Assembly (NCBI GenBank): GCA_016784945.1
Contig: JADHTP010000083.1
Coordinates: 1-11,251 of the forward strand
DNA: 11,251 nt
Source of the DNA: Deltaproteobacteria bacterium
GTDB lineage: Bacteria > Myxococcota_A > UBA9042 > DTJE01
Direction of reading: 5' to 3'
Within the stretch, counting starts at the first letter, position 1. Each line of letters starts with the position of its first letter. Below, piece after piece: positions 1 through 6,228 of the stretch. Under the pieces are notes generated by a model. That model was given only the letters and a program-made list of their open reading frames with translations. It had not been told where the DNA came from and made no database searches. A program made the translations under genes and the position numbers.

Positions 1-898
1 AGGCCGTGTGACGCCCCACGGAAGCCGCAAGCAGCAGTCCGATCAGCGTGGCGACGGTCAGTCCGCCCAGAACCAGAGTGCCGATCCCGGGTCCGCCGGG
101 CGGTTCGAGGTATTTGGGCATGAGGTTGAAGGGATGTGCCAGGATTCCGGCGTGTCGCCAGGCGCCGGCCAGGACCCTTTCCAGGATGTCGCCCGTGGTC
201 CAGGCAGAGCCCAGGGCGCCCACTTCCGATTCCATCTGGAGGCTCAGAACGGCCAGCGTCAGGGTAAATCCCAACACGGCCAGCCAGACCAGCGGCCGTC
301 CCCTGCGGTCCAGCACCATGAACACCATGGGCAGAAGCACCACGGACGGTTTGGACAGGCAGGCCAGCAGAACGAAAAGCGCGGCGGGCAACCGGGCGAC
401 AACTCCCTGGTCCTTGGCCCTCATGACACCCAGCAGTGACCAGACGGATACTATGGCAAAGAGCGCCACCAGCACTTCCTTTCGTCCCGAAACCCAGCAC
501 ACCGGTTCGACGCAGGCAGGGTGCAGCGCGAATGCCAGGGCAGCGAACGCCCCCACCACCGTCCCGCTGCCCAGGCGGAGCAAGGTCAGGAACAGGAACA
601 CGGCGGCCAGGGTGTGGATCAGCACGTTGGTGACGTGGAAGACCGCTGGCTCCATGCCGAACACCGCGTGCTCGACCACGTAGGATCCCATTGTCACCGG
701 GACCGGATACCCGAGGTAAGGGGTCAGGAAGTGCTCATCGAGGGGCACCGACAGGGGATCGATGACCGCCGGGTTGCTCAACACGTAGAGGTCGTCGTCC
801 CAGTTGACGAAATCGAATCCGACGGATTGACCGTAGGTGGCCAGGCAGGCGACCACGATCACGCCCACGGCCACCAGTCGTCGTCGTTTGCCGTCCAT
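1..898 (-). CDS. TMTC/DUF1736-like multi-pass membrane glycosyltransferase, N-terminal part (cut by window edge)
   Basis: The frame opens with ATG at 898 and stays open to base 1, giving 299 codons without a stop, so the 3' end lies outside the window. A GGAGGG ribosome site lies just upstream of the start. Residues 8-23 form a first membrane helix. NWDDDLYV (32-39), FHVTNVLIHTL (87-97) and HPACVEPVCWVSGRKEVL (126-143) match the conserved loops of the family of GT-C-fold membrane proteins that often end in tetratricopeptide repeats (TMTC/O-mannosyltransferase-like). At least five further hydrophobic segments follow. In that family the acidic WDD loop is the likely catalytic region, and a lipid-linked sugar is the likely donor. 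The acceptor cannot be inferred here. Any TPR region would lie beyond the window. It sits downstream of argF on the same strand with 79 bp between, so cotranscription is possible. I am confident of the frame and fairly confident of the family. Confidence 0.8.
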   Translation of the reverse strand, partial: MDGKRRRLVAVGVIVVACLATYGQSVGFDFVNWDDDLYVLSNPAVIDPLSVPLDEHFLTPYLGYPVPVTMGSYVVEHAVFGMEPAVFHVTNVLIHTLAAVFLFLTLLRLGSGTVVGAFAALAFALHPACVEPVCWVSGRKEVLVALFAIVSVWSLLGVMRAKDQGVVARLPAALFVLLACLSKPSVVLLPMVFMVLDRRGRPLVWLAVLGFTLTLAVLSLQMESEVGALGSAWTTGDILERVLAGAWRHAGILAHPFNLMPKYLEPPGGPGIGTLVLGGLTVATLIGLLLAASVGRHTA

Positions 899-922
899 CC
901 CTACCCTCCGGACCGGGGGTCG

Positions 923-944
923 CGGCAGGGCCTGGCGCCTGCCG
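923..944 (-). repeat. Intercistronic hairpin between argF and the glycosyltransferase gene
   Basis: CGGCAGG and CCTGCCG form a perfect 7-bp stem around an 8-base loop in the 79-bp gap after the argF stop. There is no T-run after it in the minus direction, so it does not look like an intrinsic terminator. It could stabilise the argF transcript end or modulate read-through. The stem is GC-rich and could arise by chance in this DNA. Confidence 0.25.
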
Positions 945-977
945 GAACGTGACCCATGCCCTGGGGGAAAAAAGACA

Positions 978-1910
<933 letters not shown>

Positions 1911-1943
1911 GGTCCTCTCCACGGTTTCAAAACCCGGATGTCG

Positions 1944-1973
1944 TTGATAGCACAAGCGAGGGTCTGTCGGCAA
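1944..1973 (-). promoter_or_regulatory. Putative promoter of argF
   Basis: On the minus strand TTGCCG (1968-1973) is separated by 18 bp from TATCAA (1944-1949), and the -10 is preceded by TGC, an extended -10 arrangement. Predicted initiation near 1937 gives a leader of about 27 nt that contains the GGAGAGG ribosome site. The -35 match is weak (3 of 6). The rest of the 1911-2086 gap shows nothing else I can name apart from the tRNA promoter. Confidence 0.35.
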
Positions 1974-2040
1974 CGCATCCCACCCAATCGCCGGCTACTT
2001 GCAGGGGGCGGTCTCCAGACCGTCCCGTCCGGGCCCTGTA

Positions 2041-2069
2041 TTGAGCAAAACCCGGCGAAGTGATATACG
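2041..2069 (+). promoter_or_regulatory. Putative sigma-70 promoter of tRNA-Arg
   Basis: TTGAGC (2041-2046) and TATACG (2064-2069) are spaced by 17 bp, with TGA directly before the -10 (extended -10). Initiation would fall about 7 bases further on, roughly 10 bases before the mature tRNA start at 2087, as expected for a tRNA gene. There is no competing candidate closer to the tRNA. Confidence 0.55.
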
Positions 2070-2086
2070 GTTCTTCGGATTTTCGT

Positions 2087-2162
2087 GCCCCCGTAGCTCA
2101 GTAGGATAGAGCCGGGGATTCCTAATCCCTGAGAAGCGCCCGTTCGAATCGGGCCGGGGGCA
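2087..2162 (+). tRNA. tRNA-Arg (anticodon CCT)
   Basis: A full cloverleaf can be drawn. The acceptor is GCCCCCG (2087-2093) with CGGGGGC (2155-2161) and discriminator A2162. The D stem is GCTC/GAGC with loop AGTAGGATA, which includes the A20 expected of arginine tRNAs. The anticodon stem is GGGGA/TCCCT with one G-U pair, and its loop TTCCTAA gives anticodon CCT (2121-2123), reading AGG. The T stem is GCCCG/CGGGC around TTCGAAT. CCA is not encoded (ACTG follows). The variable loop is 7 nt (2131-2137), longer than the usual 4-5. The 3' part from 2131 on is duplicated at 6155, so this gene appears to be the attachment site of an integrated element and remains complete after integration. Confidence 0.93.
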
Positions 2163-2165
2163 CTG
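2131..2165 (+). repeat. attL-like direct repeat: 3' part of tRNA-Arg plus 3 bp
   Basis: This copy spans the variable loop, T arm, 3' acceptor strand, discriminator and three following bases. It is identical over 35 bp to 6155-6189, with mismatches immediately outside on both sides (T2130/G6154 and T2166/A6190). It includes the symmetric T-arm GCCCG-TTCGAAT-CGGGC, a common crossover location for tRNA-targeting integrases. Confidence 0.88.
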
Positions 2166-2280
2166 TAAATAGTTCCCATCCGGAAAGTCGCAACCATTGA
2201 TCTAGTTGATGAAAACTGCGCAAATCTGCTCGACTATGTCACCGGTCCGCAGTATCCTCGAAACATCAAACACCCCGATT

Positions 2281-2478
2281 TCACTGGGGAGTCGGGAAAC
2301 TTGAGAGGAGCAGACTTGTGACGCTCCAGGCCACGAGGGCCGCGTGTTCCATGTGCCGGCCCAGCGTCCGGTTCAGGGCCTCCCGGTCCAACACCCGGGG
2401 AAGGTCGCCGACCTCCACGGCCAGGTCGTCCGGATGGATCCGGGGAGCCTTCAGGACCAGGAGACAGCATCGAGGCAT
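2281..2478 (-). CDS. Small unrecognised ORF or gene remnant (65 aa)
   Basis: ATG at 2478 to TGA at 2281 gives 65 residues. Codons ending in G or C dominate through most of the frame, as in the neighbouring real genes, and the middle (residues about 13-50, with acidic and basic residues alternating around IHPDDLAVEVGDLPRVLD) looks like a folded soluble protein. The last dozen residues (TSLLLSSFPTPQ) break the codon pattern and may be read-through after a truncation. There is no convincing ribosome site, and the frame is open upstream to about 2530. I do not recognise the family. It could be a short gene, or the C-terminal piece of a larger gene cut when the island was assembled. Confidence 0.35.
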   Translation of the reverse strand: MPRCCLLVLKAPRIHPDDLAVEVGDLPRVLDREALNRTLGRHMEHAALVAWSVTSLLLSSFPTPQ

Positions 2479-2498
2479 GTCCGGGCCCCCGGGCGAAG

Positions 2499-2518
2499 AC
2501 CCTCCGCCTGCGGAGGGT
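2499..2518. repeat. Perfect GC-rich hairpin
   Basis: ACCCTCCGC and GCGGAGGGT form a perfect 9-bp inverted repeat around CT (or 8 bp with a 4-base loop). It lies between the unrecognised minus-strand ORF and the plus-strand propeller fragment. There is no T-run on either side. It could be a REP-like element, a transcription-stalling hairpin, or a scar at a mosaic junction. Confidence 0.45.
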
Positions 2519-2552
2519 TCGGTGCACCGTCACCCGCTTCGTCATGGGGTGA

Positions 2553-2770
2553 AACGATATCACGGAACCGGTTCGGCCAAACCAGAAGTGGCACTACACG
2601 GTGGACGGCTACACCATCACGTTGACCCCGGCCGTGGGTCCGGACGGGACGATCTACCTGACCACGGACTTCCCCTTCGGGTTGGTTGCGGTGAACGCTG
2701 GCCCATGTTCGCCCACGACGGCCGCCTGTCCGGCCAGTACACGAACGCCGAGGGCACGCCGCCCTGGTAG
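2553..2770 (+). pseudogene. C-terminal fragment of a PQQ-like beta-propeller protein, frameshifted
   Basis: From 2553 one frame reads through NQKWHYTVDGYTITL, then PAVGPDGTIYLTTDF and FGLVAVN, the pattern of a propeller blade (W...PAVGPDGTIY...L.AVN). Near 2694-2700 the coding signal moves to another frame, which reads RWPMFAHDGRLSGQYTNAEG and stops at 2770. WPMF.HD.. is a motif that commonly accompanies such propeller repeats. The two pieces make one sensible C-terminus only if a single-base indel is assumed. The 5' side is closed by TGA at 2550 and there is no start codon with a ribosome site, so this is a remnant rather than a gene. Both halves are short, so the family call is tentative. 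Confidence 0.5.
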
Positions 2771-2782
2771 GCGGTCACGTCC

Positions 2783-3664
2783 TCAGTCATTCGCCGGGAC
2801 CGACGGCCCTACCCGGAAGGGCACCGTATAGCTCATCAGGTACTCCTCCAGCAGGCGGGTGGCGTGGTACGCCTGATTGCAGGACGCGAATCCGAACTCC
2901 GACGCCAGGTAGATCTTGTCGATGATGCGGGGGATCAGTTCGCGGTACACGTGGATCGGGGGGAGCTCCGTCTCCCGGGGATTCCTCGGCGGGTACCGGT
3001 TCAGGTCGTAGATCATGCGGACGGTCTCGGCCACGTCCTCGTCGAACGAGTGGGCGGCATAGCAGCCCACGGCCGCGGTCCTGCGCACGAAGTACTCGCA
3101 GGGTTCCCGGTCGGCACACGCGCCGTCCGCGTAGGTTTGGCACCCGTGGTACCGCGAGCCGGAGATCGTCTCCCACGCAGCCCGGAACGTCGTCCGGTCG
3201 GGGAGGGTGGCGTAGTGGAGGTGGGCCAGTTCGTGGACCAGCTCGTCCTCGTGAGCGTCCTCCCCGAAGCGGGAGTTGACCAGGAACCGGTACAGGAAGG
3301 GGATGGGGAGCAGGGCGGCGACGAAGTCGCCCTCGAAGTCGTCCACCATGACACCGTTCAGGTGGGCGAACTGCTCGTCGAACAGGTCCCAGTTCTCCCT
3401 TGCCTTCCGGTGGATGAAATCGAACTGAACGACCTTGCGGTCCCTTTCGCCTGCGCCGTCGCTCCAGCCGAGGAAGATCTGGCAACCGATCCGGTCCTCC
3501 AAGGCCAGTTCCTTCTGTGTGGGGAGCAGGAACTCGTCGCCGTAGTCCCAGAAGACCAGGCCGCCGAGGACGACACCCAGCACCGCCGCCAGCTTCCTCC
3601 AGCGCAATCTCGTTCGGAAGAGTCGTCCCGGCGTGGCTGCGACGGGCATCTTGTCTGTATCCAT
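2783..3664 (-). CDS. Membrane-anchored HExxH zinc metallopeptidase-like protein, uncharacterised
   Basis: The protein has 293 residues. A basic N-terminus (R14-K24) leads into one membrane helix at about 25-39, after which the rest should be periplasmic. HELAH at 144-148 is a zinc-binding HExxH site, and FDEDVAETV (207-215) supplies a plausible third ligand (E209 or E213), as in gluzincin-type peptidases. The segment between is cysteine-rich (C175, C183, C189, C201), with further cysteines at 61 and near the C-terminus, suggesting disulfides outside the cytoplasm. The substrate is unknown and the exact family is not recognised. ATG at 3664 is the first start. M6 (3649) is an alternative, and neither has a good ribosome site. 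A promoter-like sequence lies directly upstream. The frame is intact, unlike most neighbours in the island. A non-catalytic role is possible. Confidence 0.75.
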   Translation of the reverse strand: MDTDKMPVAATPGRLFRTRLRWRKLAAVLGVVLGGLVFWDYGDEFLLPTQKELALEDRIGCQIFLGWSDGAGERDRKVVQFDFIHRKARENWDLFDEQFAHLNGVMVDDFEGDFVAALLPIPFLYRFLVNSRFGEDAHEDELVHELAHLHYATLPDRTTFRAAWETISGSRYHGCQTYADGACADREPCEYFVRRTAAVGCYAAHSFDEDVAETVRMIYDLNRYPPRNPRETELPPIHVYRELIPRIIDKIYLASEFGFASCNQAYHATRLLEEYLMSYTVPFRVGPSVPAND

Positions 3665-3680
3665 ATGAGTACCAAATTCT

Positions 3681-3709
3681 ATCCTACCCGGAGCGCGTCA
3701 TTTTGTGAA
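3681..3709 (-). promoter_or_regulatory. Putative promoter of the metallopeptidase gene
   Basis: In an AT-rich patch on the minus strand, TTCACA (3704-3709) and TAGGAT (3681-3686) are spaced by exactly 17 bp. Predicted initiation near 3674 leaves a leader of only about 10 nt before the ATG at 3664, or about 25 nt before the alternative ATG at 3649. This fits the lack of a clear ribosome site at 3664. Confidence 0.35.
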
Positions 3710-3799
3710 TCTTCATACGAATTTGTGGATGGTCGTTTTCCTCATGGGCATGACGGTTCGCACCGATCTGCTGGGCGTCACCGGGTGTCCAGGAAGGTA

Positions 3800-4429
3800 A
3801 TGACGTCCCGGAAGCGGGAGCTTCGCATCATGCGTGAGAACAACCTTCTGTCGCCCCACCGGGTACGACAGGGCCCGGTAAAGACCCACGAGGGCCGAAT
3901 CACCACAGACGCCCCGAATGAGATGTGGGGGACTGATGGGGCAAGAATCTTCACGGTGGATGATGGCTGGGTCTGGGTCTTTACGACTGTCGAGCACTGG
4001 AACTCGGAATGCCTGGGCTGGCATGTGTGCAAGGTTGGCCACCGGCACAACGCCCTGCAGGCGCTGTCCATGGCGTTACAGGAGGTCTTAGGTAGCATAG
4101 AGGCAGACGCGGCCCGCGGGATCTCGTTGCGCATGGATCACGGGACGCAGTTTCTGTCCGACCACTACCAGAACCAGATCCGGTATTGGGGCATGGCACC
4201 GTCGTTCGCCTTCATCGAGGAGCCCCAGACCAACGGCGCAGCCGAGCGATTCAACCGGACACTGAAGGAGCAGGCGATCTGGGGCCGTGTTTTCCTGAAC
4301 CTGGAAGATGTCCGCGAGGCCGTGGGCAACTTCGTGGCCACCCATAACGAACACTGGATGGTCGAGAAGCTCGGTTTCCTCAGCCCCATGCAGGCCCGTC
4401 GGGAATGGGGCATTCAGGAGGCCGCGTAG
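3800..4429 (+). CDS. IS3-family-type transposase (DDE integrase core), 5'-truncated
   Basis: The 209 residues from ATG 3800 cover the end of the helix-turn-helix region (RKRELRIMRENNLLSPHR) and the complete integrase catalytic core. The DDE triad is present: D46 in MWGTDG, D113 in RMDHGTQF and E149 in NGAAERFNRTLKE, with exactly 35 residues between the second and third, as in IS3-family OrfB proteins. The C-terminal SPMQARREW segment is also present. Family members are about 270-300 residues. The N-terminal part and the separate OrfA are missing, and similarity fades upstream of about 3773. The same frame stays open upstream only because it runs antisense to the metallopeptidase gene. I could not find terminal inverted repeats or a target duplication. 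The core could fold, but with no DNA-binding half the element is probably immobile. Confidence 0.85.
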   Translation: MTSRKRELRIMRENNLLSPHRVRQGPVKTHEGRITTDAPNEMWGTDGARIFTVDDGWVWVFTTVEHWNSECLGWHVCKVGHRHNALQALSMALQEVLGSIEADAARGISLRMDHGTQFLSDHYQNQIRYWGMAPSFAFIEEPQTNGAAERFNRTLKEQAIWGRVFLNLEDVREAVGNFVATHNEHWMVEKLGFLSPMQARREWGIQEAA

Positions 4430-4475
4430 ATGGGAGCATTAAGAAAACTTTGTGTCCAAAGAACCGGGTGCGGTG

Positions 4476-4481
4476 TATTAT
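4476..4481 (+). promoter_or_regulatory. Possible -10 element for the tetraheme cytochrome gene
   Basis: TATTAT (4476-4481) is preceded by TG and lies in a small AT-rich patch after the transposase remnant. Initiation near 4488 would give a leader of about 20 nt carrying the GGAGGG ribosome site of the gene at 4509. A good -35 is not seen at standard spacing (TTGTGT is 20 bp away). Confidence 0.28.
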
Positions 4482-4508
4482 CAATACTCCTTTGCGGTGG
4501 AGGGTCTG

Positions 4509-4907
4509 ATGAACTGTCGAGCAGATTTCGTGATCGTTGCGTTCGCGCTCTTCTTGTTGGCCGTCCCTTCGTGCGGCGACGGCGTCGTCGGATCCGGGAG
4601 TGGGGGTGAAGACTACGGTGACGTCGGTGTCGGGGCCGCGGGACATACGAAGCTCCTCGGCGGGATCTGGCACAACGATGGCAACGAGGATCCCTTGGAG
4701 AACTGCGTCGGCTGTCACGGTGATGAGATCGAGGGGGGCGTCGGGCCCGCCTGTACCACCTGCCACGACAACGACGATCACACCAAGAAGCGGGACGGGT
4801 TCTACCACAAGAAGGGCAGCTCGGACTCCTGCAACATCTGTCACGGCCCGGACAACTCCGGCGGCCTCGGTCCGGCCTGCGCACCCTGCCACGCGATACA
4901 CGACTGA
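4509..4907 (+). CDS. Tetraheme c-type cytochrome lipoprotein
   Basis: The 132-residue protein has a signal peptide (hydrophobic 7-19) ending in VPSC, with C22 as the likely lipidated residue. The lipobox is slightly atypical (P at -2). It has four heme-binding CXXCH motifs at 66-70, 82-86, 108-112 and 124-128. Two similar halves are evident: HTK...G..H at 46-55 and again at 91-100, then CXXCHG...GG.GPAC..CH twice, with the heme motifs 42 residues apart. The extra histidines are candidate distal ligands, so bis-histidine hemes are likely. It should act as a small periplasmic or outer-membrane electron carrier. Its redox partner is not in the window. ATG 4509 was chosen for the GGAGGG site 5 bases upstream and because the signal peptide begins there. 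Upstream lies the transposase remnant and downstream a broken lipoprotein gene. Confidence 0.88.
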   Translation: MNCRADFVIVAFALFLLAVPSCGDGVVGSGSGGEDYGDVGVGAAGHTKLLGGIWHNDGNEDPLENCVGCHGDEIEGGVGPACTTCHDNDDHTKKRDGFYHKKGSSDSCNICHGPDNSGGLGPACAPCHAIHD

Positions 4908-4932
4908 TCTCCTCCCTTCAGTGACTTGCACG

Positions 4933-4944
4933 CCCGATATCGGG
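4933..4944. promoter_or_regulatory. Perfect 12-bp palindrome upstream of the broken hydrolase gene
   Basis: CCCGATATCGGG is a perfect palindrome 36 bp before the ATG at 4981. TTGCAC (4926-4931) and TACCCT (4949-4954) flank it with 17-bp spacing, a weak promoter with an operator-like palindrome in the spacer. Both hexamers match poorly. The palindrome is the only solid observation. Confidence 0.3.
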
Positions 4945-4980
4945 AACGTACCCTGCGGTGAGTAACACCGGAGGGCCCCA

Positions 4981-5505
4981 ATGCGACTCGCTTTGACGCT
5001 CCTGTTCTCGCTGTTCTTGGTGGCCTGTGGAGACGATCCAGTCGACGATCTCCTCCCCGATGTCGTCGCTGATCTGGCGCCCGAGATCGAGCAACTCGCC
5101 CCCTTCGACCCGGTGCTGGCCGAGTCCCTCCAGAACCTCCTGGAGGAGCAACTCTCCTTCTCCGGTGACCCGGAGTCACCAAGACCATCCGTACGGGCGA
5201 CGATCGCTGGTGGTCCGGGGCCGCAGGGGTGGCTGATCTGACGACCGGCGAGCTGATGGAGCCTTGGATGGGGTTCCGGGTCGGCTCCAACACCAGGCCT
5301 TACGTGGCGACCCTGGTCATGATGCTCTGGGACGAGGAACTCGTTGAACTGGATGCCTCACTCGCCGACTACCTCCCCGAGTATCCCCAGTGGTCCGAGG
5401 TGACTATCCGGATGCTCATGAACATGCGCAGCTGGCACCATGACTACCTCACGGAAGGTTCCGCAACAGAGCGCATGTACTTCAGCCGGCTGATGAGGCC
5501 ATGTC
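4981..5505 (+). pseudogene. Serine hydrolase (class C beta-lactamase/PBP-like) lipoprotein, frameshifted and truncated
   Basis: The first frame (4981-5171) encodes a clean lipoprotein signal (LVAC lipobox, C16) and an N-terminal region typical of beta-lactamase-related serine hydrolases. It has a GGAGG ribosome site. At 5169-5171 the run CCC appears to have lost one C. Restoring it joins GDP to GVTKTIRTGDDRWWSGAAG, VADLTTGELM and then FRVGSNTRPYVATL in the other frame, a continuous family match through LDASLADYLPEYP to TIRMLMNMRS. The nucleophile motif SxxK reads S-N-T-R (Ser codon 5286-5288, AGG at 5295-5297), so the catalytic lysine is replaced by arginine, one base away from AAG. Family similarity ends near 5505, where the antisense beta-helix fragment begins. 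The tyrosine and KTG motifs are absent. Normal members exceed 350 residues. This is a dead gene. Confidence 0.82.
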
Positions 5506-5514
5506 AACACATTA

Positions 5515-6154
5515 TCAGAGGTGCTCGAAAGCGCCCAGATCACAGGCCGCAGCCTGTGGACGCGTCACAGCACGCTGATCGCGATCGACCAGGTTGACGT
5601 TCCCGATGTCCCAGCAATCGGCCGCGGTGTCGATGGCCGGACTGCCGGCCAGCAGGTCGCAGGTCGGGGTTGGGAAGTTGGGCGTGAGCAGGCCCGTGAC
5701 CATGGACTGCACCAGGGGCGTGCCCTCGTTGGTCAGCGTGAAGCCGGGGCAGCTCGCGTCCGTCGACAGGTTCTCACCCAGGGCGGCGATGGCCCCGAAC
5801 CCATTGGTCAGGCAGCTCGGTCCGCCGTAACCCGCAGCCTGGGTGATGACGCTGCTCTTGATGTTCACGGCCGCGTCGTCCGTGTAGATGGCGGCGCCGT
5901 GGCCGATGTAGTCCACGTTGTCCTTGATGAAGCCCGCGTAGATCCTGAGATCTCCGGTGTTGGTGTTCAAGACGCCGTTCCCCTGCCCGTTGGAGGCGTT
6001 GGCCGCGATCGTGAGCTCAATCAACGTGAGCCAGCCCTCGTTCCGGATGGCTCCGCCCGAGCAGTCGTCCTCGCCGCTGTTGCACTCGGGCTGCGCGACC
6101 AGGTCATCGATGAGGGTCGCGCCCGTGTGGGCGGGGGCGTAGCTCTCGACGATG
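5515..6154 (-). pseudogene. C-terminal part of a secreted beta-helix protein (choice-of-anchor Q type), 5' end lost at attR
   Basis: The open frame on the minus strand ends at TGA 5515-5517. It contains repeated short beta-helix turns (AIRNEGWLTLIELTI, NIKSSVITQAAG) and ends with LLAGSPAIDTA, DQRAVTRP and CDLGAFEHL, the well-known C-terminal pattern of right-handed parallel beta-helix proteins annotated choice-of-anchor Q. Such proteins are exported and often surface-attached. There is no credible start: the first alternative start, TTG at 6024, lies mid-repeat, and coding-like sequence continues upstream to 6154. There it enters the tRNA-derived repeat, whose antisense happens to be open in the same frame. 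On a circularised element the frame would hit TAG soon after the att site, so the N-terminus is missing in every arrangement. Family members are usually several hundred residues. Confidence 0.75.
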
Positions 6155-6189
6155 GAGAAGCGCCCGTTCGAATCGGGCCGGGGGCACTG
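6155..6189 (+). repeat. attR-like direct repeat: 3' fragment of tRNA-Arg
   Basis: The 35 bp are identical to 2131-2165, from the variable loop through the T arm and 3' acceptor strand to three bases past the discriminator. No acceptor 5' strand, D arm or anticodon arm precedes it, so it is not a functional tRNA. The sequence after it (from 6190) should be the original downstream flank of tRNA-Arg, leading into the convergent channel gene. Confidence 0.88.
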
Positions 6190-6228
6190 ATAGCGAAGCC
6201 TGTTTAGCGACCGGCACTGGCGGCAATG

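Larger units (their letters stand above)
2131..6189. mobile_element. tRNA-Arg-associated integrated element or remnant, about 4.0 kb, bounded by 35-bp att-like repeats
   Basis: One end is the complete tRNA-Arg gene, the other a 3' tRNA fragment alone, in the same orientation. This is the classic result of site-specific integration into a tRNA gene. The repeated unit is 4,024 bp. It holds an unrecognised ORF, a propeller fragment, a membrane metallopeptidase, an IS3-type transposase remnant, a tetraheme lipoprotein, a broken serine hydrolase and a beta-helix protein tail. No tyrosine or serine integrase, replication or transfer gene is visible. The interior therefore looks like a mosaic that has lost its mobility genes, or a passive element moved by an integrase from elsewhere. 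Perfect identity of the unselected right copy argues that the repeat is not ancient. That the island is foreign is inference, since codon use inside is similar to the flanks. Confidence 0.72.

Noticed and set aside
8..952. Several open plus-strand frames in the first 950 bases (longest 211 codons)
   Set aside because: They are antisense to a continuous minus-strand frame with clear membrane helices and TMTC-family motifs. Their translations are low-complexity Gln/His/Arg-rich shadows.
958..977. T-run after the argF stop as an intrinsic terminator
   Set aside because: There is a run of six T residues on the minus strand but no stable hairpin directly before it. The only nearby hairpin (923-944) comes after the run and has no T-tract.
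2864..4429. A single 521-codon plus-strand frame that appears to be one large gene
   Set aside because: Its first 265 or so codons are antisense to the intact metallopeptidase. Only the part from about 3773 resembles a transposase. The fusion is accidental.
3665..4508. Complete insertion sequence around the transposase
   Set aside because: I found no terminal inverted repeats or target-site duplication, and the N-terminal half of the transposase and its OrfA are missing.
6155..6189. A second tRNA gene at the right repeat
   Set aside because: Only the variable loop, T arm and 3' acceptor strand are present. Nothing upstream pairs as acceptor, D arm or anticodon arm.
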